NCBI GenBank assembly: GCA_009767595.1 | Contig: VSDK01027744.1 | Coordinates: 103,743-167,742 of the forward strand | Length of the DNA: 64,000 bases | Origin: Symbiodinium kawagutii | Lineage: Eukaryota > Sar > Dinophyceae > Suessiales > Symbiodiniaceae | Direction: 5' to 3' | Shown: in pieces, positions 48,060-60,600 of the stretch | How the letters are laid out: the number at the start of each line of letters is the position of its first letter | How positions within the stretch are numbered: the stretch's first letter is position 1 | Position numbers and translations under genes: made by a program | The notes under the pieces: model-generated | Told to the model about the DNA's origin: nothing | Databases searched by the model: none | What the model saw: only the letters and a program-made list of their open reading frames with translations

Positions 48060-50290
48060 CATGTTGCCACTTGCCACAGCTTCCCATGGCCTCTGCATTG
48101 GTCACGGAGAACTGAACGACTCCCGCCGCGAAGAACGCCGCCAGCGCGGATCCCAGCCCTAGGCCCACGCCCAAGCCGACGCCAATGCCAACCTAAGCTG
48201 CAATGGCGTCCCCGGTGCTGTGAAATGCCAATGGTTTACCATCATCAATCAGCTTAGGTTGGCCGGTTGGCCATTGAACTTCATTGAACCATCAACATCC
48301 ATTACCAGTATCAATCAAGAGCCAAGAGCAGGTGTAGACAAAGAGCCATAGGAAATGATCATCTTTACCATTCTTCTTTACCATCATTTAGCCATTCAAT
48401 GGTTGAACCAAAGTCTTCAATTGCTGGCGCGCTACGCCCAGTCCTACGCCGACAGCAACTCCGATCGCAGTGCTCTGCTCCGTTGGACCCTGAAACCCGA
48501 AGGGCACCGTGGGCACACAGTTGCCGCAATCAAATGCATCCTGCAGCCGCTCAATGAACAGCTGGATGTGACAGGATTTCATGGATACCTCTCTCTCTCG
48601 CGCCGCCGTGTTGCCTTCACCCCAATTTGGCAAGTCCGTACATAGCTTTCAACCGATCCCCGGCAGCGAAACACCAAATTCTAAATTTACTTCAAGTTGT
48701 CGGTTGGCCCCTTACCTGACGTTCCACTACCCAAGCTCCTCGTCTGCACACGTCACCGGACAGTCGCACTTCCGGTTGTTTTGGAAGTACCTGGCAGGTC
48801 AAAAGAACAGCCTGTCACCATCAACACATGGACACCATCGGACACCGTGCCTGGGGAGTGGACAGTCCGCAATGTCGGGACAAAGGAAGGCATCCTCTGG
48901 GATCAAAACGTCTCCGATGTCCGGTCGTCCCGGCGGACTCACATCCTGTAGCCGCCGAGCCGGGTTGAGGCGCTCGTGGCGCAAAGCTCGGGCGATCAGA
49001 TCTGCCAAGCTGTGGGACTTGTCTTCATAGGCGATGCGCATCATTTCGTCCACAATGAACTGCACTGGATTAAAATCCGCAGGTGTTCCTAGGCAGGACA
49101 TGACAGACACGAACTCCGATCCATGACACTTGGAAACACAAACAGGGAATGACAGAGAGATATAGAGAGAATGTGACAGAAAGGAGCTGCCCAATTCCTT
49201 TCCTAAAGTCCTTTCTTCCCGTCTCTTCTGTCACCCTCAGTAGCTCATTCCCCATCCTTTCGCGACATCTTCGCTGTTTTCACGCTGCCAAGTTTCCCGT
49301 GTCTTGCCCAATCTTCTTGCCGCCCGGCTTGTTGGATGACTTGGGCTGCATCTTGGCATCCGGCTTGTTGGATGTCTCGGACTTGGATGACTTGGGCTGT
49401 CGACCTGCTCGAGCTGCGACTTCTTTGGACACATCAGCATCATCATCCGACCAAGACTTCGCCATGTGCGAGACCTTGCGAGCATCCTTCAGACTTGGGC
49501 CGTCCACAAAAATAGCATCACAGCTGCGCCGCATCTCATCTGGAAGCGAACCCAGCTGCCCCAAGGCTCCCATCACGGCAACGTGTAGCATTTGTTTACG
49601 AAGACCAAGGCTGAAAATTTTCTCAAAGATTCCTTGACCGCCTTGCAAAAGTGATGCGAAACGATTTTTGAGAAAACAGTTTTGCAATAAAAGAAATCCA
49701 AGCAAGGGAGATCATGAGCCTCGTTTCTTCCAAAGCACAGCATATCCCCACCCAACCGGCACAAATTGATGGGTTTGGTTTGGCTAGTGGTTGCTGGAAA
49801 GGTGGGCAAAAGGACCAGGGCTGCACAAGGGTGGGGTGGTCGGTAAGCCAAGTGAAAGACACTGCGGCTACAGCGATCGCCATTTTGCTGGCAGTTGGTG
49901 GTGGGTTAAGTGGAGCTGCTCAAAAAGCAGAACCGGGTTGCACTGCGTCTCCCTTGTTGGGATTGTTGTCGTGCGCAGTGGTTGTGCCTCTTCAAAATCT
50001 AACCGCCCCTCACCTGCAGATGGGGGAAAGAAAACAAAAAAAAAACATTTGCTTCCCCTAACGGTGCCAAAAAAACACTACAACAAAAACTGCGGTTCCA
50101 GGCTGTACCAAAGTGGTATTTCCAGTTCATCATTTCGCTGGGTTGGATTTTGCCGAGATGGCAAAAGCTCTGTCGATCCCTGTGCCTCCATCTTCGCGGA
50201 ATGCTGCTTGCAACTCACGTCTCAGCGCTTCTTCTGGTTTGCCTTCGCTGAGAGCGAGTCTCATCACAAGTCGATTGGAAACGTGGGGAT
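48060..50290 (-). CDS. Unrecognised gene with a Gly-rich membrane-like segment
   Basis: Minus exons with good composition: about 50135-50285 (LVMRLALSEGKPEEALRREL), 49283-49665 (LGLRKQMLHVAVMGALGQLG, then DEMRRSCDAIFVDGPSLK, ending in a Lys/Ser/Pro-rich tail with repeated PKSSK and SNKP and stop GNLAA), about 48800-49128 (FNPVQFIVDEMMRIAYEDKS), about 48440-48575 (STAIGVAVGVGLGVARQ) and about 48060-48195 (VGIGVGLGVGLGLGSALAAF). The last two share a Gly/Val helix that could cross a membrane and look like duplicated or alternative exons. The 49.3 kb segment reaches a stop unless spliced earlier, so two genes may be mixed here. No family is recognised. Confidence 0.4.
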
Positions 50291-50643
50291 GAAACAAGTA
50301 TCAAAATGTATCACACAAGGATCATGTGAAATTGGTGCGTTTCTCCACTACTTCCCCTGTCCCACACCAAACCACCGTCGTCTGCCTCGATCTCCGTGGG
50401 CGCGCCGCAGGGCGCCGCGGATTTCAAGGGCGACTTCTACAGCGACCTCCACGACATGGCCTTGTGCCACTTGGCTCAGGCGCAACGGTGGTGATAGGCC
50501 ATGTGTCTTTGGGGCGAAGCATCAACCCCATGGCCGGGACATGCCGGGACCAACAACCGACAACCAACCACCGACCACCAACCATTTTGGGAGCACCCAC
50601 CATTTGGCAGGCACCGAAGCACACCAAGGCACTGGCACCCAAC

Positions 50644-50838
50644 GAAGCGTTGACCTCCATCACCCTGCGCGACTGGGCTGCCGAAGCGTTGACCTCCATC
50701 ACCCTGCGCGACTGGGCTGCCGAAGCGTTGACCTCCATCACCCTGCGCGACTGGGCTGCCGAAGCGTTGACCTCCATCACCCTGCGCGACTGGGCTGCCG
50801 AAGCGTTGACCTCCATCACCCTGCGCGACTGGGCTGCC
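50644..50838. repeat. Five identical 39-bp tandem repeats
   Basis: The unit begins GAAGCGTTGACCTCCATCAC and continues CCTGCGCGACTGGGCTGCC. All five copies look identical, so expansion is recent or homogenised. All three frames on the minus strand and at least one on the plus strand stay open: plus EALTSITLRDWAA, minus AAQSRRVMEVNAS. It may be coding on either strand. Neighbouring minus-strand frames (VAQGHVVEVAVEVALEIRGA near 50.4 kb) and plus-strand frames (ADFKGDFYSDLHDMALCHLA in the same place) both look protein-like. Confidence 0.9.
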
Positions 50839-51640
50839 GCCTGCCATGCCAGGATGACCAGGACATTTTCTGTCACACTGTGACATGCCACATGACCATC
50901 TGATCCTGATTCGATGTCATGTGTTGATATGTCTTAAGCGCATACCAGAACATGTACGGCAAGTGGTGTGCAACACACAACCAATGACAAGTGAACCACA
51001 CATGTGACGGTTGGGCCTCCATCTATTAGACTATTTAGACTCTAGGCCTTTTGAATGTAGTTTGCGTACCTCTAGAATGCTCGTGTTGGCATGATGATGT
51101 AGAGCATGGTATGTCTAAAATGCATACTATGTGGGATAAATAGATATGTAGGGTGCTGATAGGTAGGACATGTCTGATCTGCATTTCTATTTATGACGAA
51201 AAATTGTCGCACAGTGTAGCGTATGCAAAAAAGAATGCCGCCTATATCACATTCAGAAAACCATACATTATAAATACACATCGACGAGCTTTGATATGAG
51301 GTGATTGCGGACGGTGTCAAATGACAGAAAACGGCACGGTAATTACGCGGAAAAAATGATGAAAAGACATCATGAATGAGAACAAGGCTTGAATATGCTT
51401 GAATAAGAACAGACACAGACCATGTGTCCCATATTCCAAGCCCCAGCTGCGCCACAGCATGACAAGGTGACACCACTGCAAGCCGCACACCCGGCAGACC
51501 TGAACGACAGGTGGGCCTCCGGCAAAGTTTGAACCCCCGGCACACTGGAAGAACACGCCTCGGTTGTCACTGGCCGCGGCAATCTCCAATGGCCCAACTG
51601 CCGGAAGGATGGCGTGGCGGGTTCAGCTGCTTAACAGAAA

Positions 51641-54600
51641 TTAGGAGCTGAATGAGGCACAAAATTTGTCCAAGTTGCCACAAGTCGGACAGGTACAGGT
51701 GGAGCAGTCCCAAGAATCTTCATCATCACATTGAGGGCAATCGCAGATGTCATCGTTCAAAAAGTCGCTGTCGATGGGACAGCCATCTTGGCACACGAAC
51801 GTGCCAGGAGGTGGTACGTTCGTAGGGGGCGTACACTGAGGGATGGAGAAATCCCCACAAAAGGCAGCACACTGGCAAATGCCGCCATTGGTATTGCAAA
51901 TAAAGCCCTTACTTTGATCCTCGTCTTCGCAGTTGGCACAATCGCAGAAATCATCACCCTCGAAGTTGCCAGGGATGAGGCACCCATCCGCGCATCGAAA
52001 CCTGCAGGGTTCCGGGCCTGGTTCACCGCAAGCTGAGGGAAGGGTAGCGGAGCATTCGACAAAATTCAATCCTTCAGAAGCTTCATCTGCACAGTCCAGG
52101 CAATCACAGAACAAATCGCCTAGCTTCTCGGCAGCGATGACGCAGCCATCGGGACCAGGGCAACGAAATTGCCCTTCACACCCCACGGAGTGTCCGTTTC
52201 CACATTCAGAGACGCAAGAACAATTGTCGCAGCTCCACTGTGACTCATCTGCACAGTCTCCAGGGCAATCGCAAAAGCCATCATCCAAAACGCTTGAAGG
52301 AAGAAAACAGCCGCTTGGGCAGCGGAACTGATCGGCACACACAAGCGGCTCTTCTCTGATGCCTAGAAAACATTGTTCGGGGCACGGGCAACTATTGCAA
52401 TCCCACGAATCCTCATCAGCGCAAGTGCCAGGACAATCACACACACCGTCGTTCACTTTATATCCTTCCAGTAGGCAACCCTGAGCGCAAGTTGCTGAGA
52501 AAACGGGGGGCAAAAATGCTACCTGTCGGCTTTTCACCGAACATCAAATCCATAAATTCTCTCTCTCTCTCTCTGTGATTGGTGCTACGGATGCTGGGCA
52601 GAGACTGCTGGCACCCTGGAACCTGTTCAGACCCCACAGCCGAGCAAACAGCCTGGCTACCTCGTCACCTGGGTGTCTTGGAAGCCTCCCTTTTGCTTCC
52701 AGCCCCAAACCCTGAGTTCAAAACAGGTCAAACTCGACACGTCTTACAGCTGCCCATAGGAAGATCTCTTCACAAAACTCGGCCGTAGCTGCACCCAGCC
52801 TCCTTTCGTCCACCAAGGGCACCAAATCCCCCATATCCGTAACCAAAAAATCCAAGGCCATAGCCATAGCCATAGTCATAGTCAGAATTCTCCACGACAG
52901 GACATCGGAAGGTGCAATTGCGCAAGGGCCCTGAGTTGCAGGCACTTGGACAAATATTGTCCAGGCTCACCAGCGCGGTGAACGTGGGATCCGCAGCCTT
53001 CGAGCAAGTCTCTTGACAAAGGCGGTTTTCGTCCACGCAATACTCAGGGCAGTCCTGAATTTCCCCGAATGCAATCTGACAATCGGAAATACACATGCTA
53101 AAAAAAAACTCCCTCAATTCATGGTGCCCTTGGCAAGAGCTCAGTATGGGGATCCTGTCAGAGGACTGGTACAAAATCCTTTACAAAGATGTCTTTGAGA
53201 GCTCTTTGAGAAGGACCCAGATCAGATCCCTCGAAAATCTTTGAGGACAAAAAGCGGACTTGTGCCCTCGATCTCTTGCGCCTTATGCTGGATGAGATCC
53301 TTTGATGGAATGTGCGCAAGATTCTTGCGATCTTGAAGAGTTCCCGATCAAGAACTCTGTGTCAGATCCCTTGTACAAGATCCCCCTGCGCACGAACCCT
53401 ATATTTTGCAAATCCTCCCTTGGCCAGGCCTCTTTAGCTTCAAGACTTGATCTGCAAGATTCTCCCCATCCCTTTTGAGGATCGATCATCTTTGTCTCAA
53501 GAAGACTTGTCTATGAAACCTCTTTGCATCCCGCTCTTTTAAAAAATATATGTATATAGAATAGGTATACTTGTATATATATATATATATATAATGTAAG
53601 TACATTCTGTTCTACATGGTTACATCTCAAAATATTTCTGCAAATCTCCCTGGAGCTCTTGATCACCGAGCGCGGGCGAGACAAAACCCACGAGTGCTGC
53701 CCGCGATTTCGCCATGTGCTAAAGTTAAGTGGTGCGGCTGCCCCCAACAAAACTGATCCCGAGGCATGCGAAGTGCTGCACCTGTCGCGTGAAATCATGT
53801 CAGCGCAGGAGATTCGAACACGATACATTCTCCCAGAACATCCCGAGGTCTCACCAGACCTTTGAAGAGGAACAAATGCTGCGCTTGGCACGAGAAAGTC
53901 GCTTTGTTCAAACACTATCATCGTATATCATCGTGTGCGACCCTGGCAGCGCTTTGACAATTCAACACATGTTGTAACATGTGTAGAACCCGCTGCGCCT
54001 GCCACATATACCTAAAGCCCCGGAAGGTCAAATGTGAGCTTTCCCTTGCGCCTGCACGTAGCCTCAAGAACCAACACAGCACACGGGCGAAAATGCAGCT
54101 CCCGACGAGAGCTCTCACAGCAATACTTTCATGTAAGACTTCCATCAACAATTGGAAGTGGGATTCATTCTTCACGATTTGTGATTTTTCTTGAAGCCGA
54201 ACACCCGGAGCGAGCCCTCACCCAGCCCCTTCTATTTCCGTAAGAACTCCTTAGTGTGACCACGCTGTTTGGGGGGAAAAATGCCGGCAAGACTGAATCC
54301 CAGAAGTAATCAGACAAAAATATGGGGCAATGTCGAAAAATGCCGGCAGCCACTCTGGCGCAAGCAAATCTGTACTCAGGCTGCACCCAGGGCTCGCATA
54401 CACCGTCGAAAAATTGGCTCGAGTTAATTGGGCAAGAACCCTCAGGACATTGCAACTGCTGATTTGGCGAAATTCCGCAGACAGTGAAAGGGGCATCGCT
54501 GAACTCACCGCAAAAACTTGGACAACCTGTCGCGCAGGTGTCACCTAAGCTGGGCCATTGGCTGGACTTGGGGGTCCATGCACGGTGATCCAAAGCAGGG

Positions 54601-57600
54601 TCACGAAACCATACGAAACCAGGCAACACCAGTCAGTAGTAGTATGCATTAGTCAAGAGGTGCCAAAGCCTTACTACTCCTTAGTCGCATAAGCAAATGC
54701 AGTTGTTGCCCCCATCACCACGATCGTTTTTTTGTAAGAGAATTACTATCAAACTACATCAAACCACCACAATAACTCCGACAAGTGGAGAACGTCATAA
54801 ACTTGATGCTTCTTTTCCAGTCATTTCAAGCCCCTTCAGGGATCAAAAACTTGTGTGACTACTGCACGGTTTTGCAGCTCAGCAACAGGTCCAGAATTCT
54901 TCGTCCTCAACAGCATTCAACTTCTGAATTCTTTCGCAGTCCCTTTTGTACCCACTCTTTTTGGTCAAAATTCCAATAGTACCATCAGTCATGGATTCTG
55001 GATTTTCACCTGTCCCCCAGCGACATCAAGAATAAGGTTTTGGTGGAATCCCCAACAGCAAGGACGATCTAGCTTAACGGATCTTCTCACACAATTCCGG
55101 GAAGCCAAGCTCACAACCTTCCCAGGAACCTTCCAGCATTACGAAACCTGAAACTGAAAACTGCTCCGGAACTTCCCAGAACCTTTCGAGACTTTGGCCT
55201 GCCAACTGTCCCAGAACCTCCTAGGCCTTGCAGAACTTTTTGGAACCTGGACCGGCACCTTGCACCGGACCACGCCGGAGCTTGTTTCTAAAGACCCCAT
55301 TGGCTTACGCTGTTGGGGAATTAGACGCGCAAAAGACCGGGACCTGGATGTCACACCAGGACCCACCGGAACCCACCTGAACCCCTGGGAACCTTCTGAA
55401 ACCTCTGCCTGGCACCTGCACCAGCACATACCGGAGCCTATCTGGGCTGAAGACCCCATTAACCCAGCCTTGCAGCCCAACACCACAACAAACTTTGGGA
55501 ACCATGGTTCCAAGGTTTCTGGAACCCGTGTCCGCCGAGAATTTTCTCGGAAGATGGTTGTACCAACCCCCCGCTCCTAGAGATCGAAACCCAAAAGCAT
55601 CTTGCAATTGGGAATAAGCTACGCTGTTGGGGAACTATGAAGTATATATTGAAGCAGAATAGAATGATCAACAGCCACCACAGGTTTCCAAATGGTTTCC
55701 AGCACTGTTGACCTGAACTTGTGCAGTTCATGTGATGCGACTACCCCTTGGACACACACCCAGTGCAGCTGGCAGCGTCCTCACAATTGGGACAGTCGCA
55801 TCGGTTGTCATTGACCTGTCGGTGGGCCGCTGGGGAGCCCAGGTACTTTGACGCGAAGCCGTGCGTAGCCTCAATGGTCCTTCAAGTACCTAGAAGTACC
55901 GATGATGAAGGTAACTACTATCGGTTGCCAAGTACTTCTGTATTTGGCAACTGCTACACTGCTACACAGACACTCCGCATCGCTGCTTGCTGCAGAGCGA
56001 CTTGGAAGCCCAGCAGCTCACAATCTGCGCCAGGGCATTGAAACACCCGCAAGTCACAGGCAAAGGACCTTCCGCAGAATGCTGCACAGCCGAAGGTGCA
56101 CGTTTCACAGGTCCAGAAATCTTCATCGCCACAGTCAGGACAGTCGCACTGGTTGTCATTGATGTAATAAATTGGGATGGTGCCTGCTTGATGGACCCCT
56201 GTGAAAAATGTTCGTCAACAACCAAGTATCGCAAATAATTAGGGAAAACAAAATATGTTGAAAAGCACCAGCTAGGTGCAGTTTGTCGTCGGGCATTGGA
56301 AATATATATCTCCGCAGAAATGTCCAAATTCTCCGCATCTGTCAGGACAAAAACAGGTACTGCAATCCCAAGCAGGTTCATCCGCACACGTGCCCGGGCA
56401 GTCGCAATAGCCGTCGTCCTGGTGGGGCCCCGCCAGCTTGATCGGTTGGTCAGGCCTATACAGGGCTATTTACAACTCATAACACATGCCCCCAAAACAA
56501 GAATTCGAGGAAATTCGAGGAATCAGAATAAAAAGACTGACGGCAAATCATTCTCATGATAAATCTATTGTGGGATTCGTGGCGCTTGAGTGCCATGGCC
56601 ATGGATCTCACAGAACTGCTGCGGAACAATGGCTAGATGTTGTTCAAAAATGTGCTTGAGTGCATTCCCCTGTATATGTCTTGCCAGTCGAATCCTCCGA
56701 ATATGTTCGCCCCAACATCATCTTTTGCTCCTACGTTTGCCTGGCCAATCATGGCATGTTGCAAAACATTCATTTTTTGCCTCATTGTCATTTTAGGTGC
56801 ATCCCCGCCAAAGTCATCCAAAAATTCCTTGCATCCTCTCTTCCAAGAACTCGACCCTGAATTGCTCCCCGAAAACTGACCACTTGACGCTCAACCTCCA
56901 ACCGTGAAGGTCAAACAACATTCATGATCCGAAGAACAAAATTCATACAAAATCATGTGGATTTTATGCACCGGTAATTGCATCATTGGGGGGCAAACAC
57001 ACGGGCTGGGGCGACATGAACTCTGCAAACCGCCATCCCACTGTCCTGGTAGTAGATCGGAATGGGACAACCTCCAGGGAGCTTTCTGAAAACACTTGGG
57101 GTCTGAGGTTTTGGAATATGTGGTTGATGGATGTATGGCTTTAAGATTTATCTTTCAGGTTAGGGGGCGGACTTTTGGGGGGATTTTAGGGTGTATGGTT
57201 TTTAGGGTTGACTATTTGAGGGTTCTGGTTTAAAGGTCTTGAGAATTATGGTTTTAGGATTGAAATTTGATATTCTGAGGTTTATTGTTTTAGGGTCACA
57301 AGTTCACGGTCAAAGGTTTCAAAGGTTGCGGTTCTAGGAATTGTGTTTTTGGGTGTGTACTCTATTGTTTTTTTGTTCCTTCCTTCCTCTTCCTTCCTCT
57401 TCCTTCCTCTTCCTTCCTCTTCCTTCCTCTTCCTTCCTTGCTTCCTTTCTTCCTTGCTTCCTTCCTTTCTTTCTTCCTTCCTTCCTTTCTTTCTTTTCTT
57501 TCTACCAGTTGAAATCAACAAAAAAAACTAAACAGAACCGAAAAATACCCTCCCAACCTCCAGGGCAGAGGAACTGAGGAAAATTCAGATACGAATCCTC

Positions 57601-60600
57601 CGCAAGGCAGTCGTCAACAGCCGCAATGTCCTGCCCACATGCCGTAGGGCAGCGACAAAAGTCACAATCCAGCGGGAAGAAAAAGCCGGTCTCGTCCTCG
57701 CCTCAAAGCTTTCACTCGCACAATGCGGCAGAGGGAGCGATCATGATAGAACTACCACAGCAACAAAAGAAACACTTGGTGAAGCAGTTGCACTCCGTGG
57801 GGAGTTGAGAACAAAAACACACCCCAGGACGTTGCAAGAGGACATGGTGGGACTGAATGTTGGGAACCGTTGCAGCACAGAGCTGCAAAACCTATAGTGA
57901 ATTGATCAAGATCGATCATCATCAACCGCTGTGAAAAGCTTCGGTGGCAGTCTCAACAGCAAGGGGGATCTAGCTTAACAATTCTTTTTGCCCCACTAAA
58001 TCCTGGAACTTTTCAAAAGCCTCTCTTCGAACCTGGACCTTCACCTCCAGAACTTCCCGGAACCCTCCAGAACCATTGATCTGCCAACCAAACTTCCGAA
58101 ACCTCCTGATCTGCATGAATCTGCGAACTGAACTGCACTGGTTCCCAGAACCATCCTAGCCAGCAGCACGGGAACTTCCCAGAAGGTTCGTTGGGAATCT
58201 TGAACCTGCATGAATCTGCCAACTGCACCGGAGCTTCCGGTGCCATCATTGATCTGCCAACTTGATCCGCCAACTGCATTGAAACCTCCTGGAAACTTCA
58301 GGAACCTGGACGTGGGACCTCCACAAGAACGCACCGAGGCTTATCTGGGCTTAAGACCCATGCTATTGGGGCAAACCATTGAACAGTCTTAACCGCTGAC
58401 ACTGTCCACTGACCATCATGCAGAAGTCAGCTTTCCACCCAGCCACAAGTCTCTGGGCAATCACAGACCCCATCGTTCTGCAGCCGGCCCGGAAGGTTGC
58501 AGCTCTGGTTGTTCTGCGTCACTGGGCAACTGAAAACGCCACTTTCATCGCACTGAAAAACGCTGACCCCACCTGGTTGGTGGCTTCACCTCTGAAAAAG
58601 CTGATCAACAAACCATGTCAAACCATCAGTTAACGCTGGGGAAAATCAAAATGCCAATCCAGCCGTAGCTACAGATCGTGGGACACGTGCAATTGGAGCA
58701 ATCCCAGAAATCTTCGTCTGCGCAGCTCCCCGGGCAGTCACAGCGGTTGTCATTGCGAAAGCTCGCAGAGATCTGACACAAGGTGTCAGGGCACTGGAAA
58801 ATCTCTCCTGTACCTGCACCCAAGCAGGAGATGTCATTGGCCTCAGTTTTGCAGTTGGCTGCGAACAGGCTGTGCTTCGGCTACCTTCGAGACTGCGCAG
58901 CCGCTACCAGAATTCCAAACAAAGTCCTGTATATGTTGTTGATCCCAGGATTCTCGTAAAGCAGAACATCATGCAAACGCAAGAAACGTAGAATAATGCA
59001 AATGTGCACAAACAGCAAAAACTTAAGGCATTCGTCAGCCCAGTGACATTGAGCGCCCCGCATACACCTTAGGTCCAAGGAGAAGGAAAATTGTCTCGCA
59101 TTTCTGCTTTAGCTGTGGTCCACGGCATAGCTGTGAAACACTCAGGACACTATACAGAAATGCAGGAATCTGCGGGGATTTTATGATTTCTCCATACCTG
59201 ACCTCAACAAACAGGGCTATCACGGAAGAAGACGACCTCTCCAAAGCAACCTGTGAACTAGCATGAACCACTGAGCATTGAGCACCATCCAAATTCCAGC
59301 AAATCACTCAGATGTTTGTTGCCTTCCACTGCTGGTGACAAAGGAACACAAACATCCACATCAACAAGCGGCCTAGATTCCATGGTGAATCACCGGCTAA
59401 CGATGCAACTGCTTGTGCGTGACTAAGAGCACAGCTGAACAACCTCCAGAATAACAGAATGAAAAAGTCTCGCTAGGCTTCGTTGTTGGGTGCCGGATGG
59501 TGCCCGGCTTCGTTTTTCACCTGTTCGATGCAGCTGTGATCCAAGACACTCGGGCAGCTGCCCGCACCAGGTTCACCAGCTGCGTCCAAACCCGTGAACT
59601 CCACGCCACAGCTGTCGCAGCTCATCAGCACAGGTCAGGGGGCAATCGCAGAAGTCGTCGTCCAAGAAAGCCCTCCTGAGAAGCCAGTGCCCTGCCGCCA
59701 GGCTGTTTGGTATCCTCCAACCCTCAGTTAAGCCAGGTTGACCTCACTTTCTAGATATTTGATTGCATCACAATTGTAGTGCAAAGAAAAAGCTGCCACC
59801 CCGAAGGAGGTGCACTGTGGAAAAGCTGGCCGTTCAAGGGACTTACGGACTTACCCAACAACTTTGGCACATGGCCGAGATGGCAGGTACGGCCATGAAT
59901 GCTCCCTGAAAAGACATCGCGGGAGCCTGACTTGGAACTGCCAGGCCCTGCATTCCAAGGCTCGGAATGAAGCATTCGGTGTCAGGACATTGAAATTCTG
60001 GGACCTGACTGCGGGTGATTCTTCCCCGGGCTTGGTTTCAACTGATGTCAAGACATGCTGCAACGAACCACTGAGGTGAAAATGGGTTGAGTTTCCATGG
60101 CCATGTGCCCTCACTTCATCGTAAGAGAATGCACTCGAAGCAGGTCTGTGGTCGGTTGATTCTTGAACGACCCGGTAAATTGATGAAAATCATTGGAATT
60201 GCAATCATACAACATGATAGGACATGATAGGACGATGTGTTTGACAATTGGTTTTTGATCGCTGACTCTTGCCATCATGGGTTTGCCACGGAATACCTGT
60301 TGTTCAACCAAAGCATGGGCCATCCCTCGCTCACTAATTATACCCAGGTGGCAAATGGAGTGATTTGCTTGTTGAACAGCCGCTGTAACGCGACAATACG
60401 CGCAAAGTTGGGGTTGAACGGGAAAAAGCCATTGATCTGCGCGAGTTCCTTGGGGAGTCCCAATCGGATTCGGCAGCACAGAAGGGTCACAGCGACCGCT
60501 TCACCCACCAAGCTCAAGATGGCTCTATAATCTACTCAACGTTTAATCCCCATGCAGTCTCGGACTACGACTCACTGCTCTGGATCGAAGTAAAAAATAT

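Noticed and set aside
50644-50838. CRISPR-like array
   Set aside because: The five 39-bp units are directly abutting, with no unique spacers, and the genome is eukaryotic.
57341-57577. Lys/Glu/Arg and Phe/Leu/Pro-rich frames
   Set aside because: They come from the CCTTCCTCTT polypyrimidine repeat.
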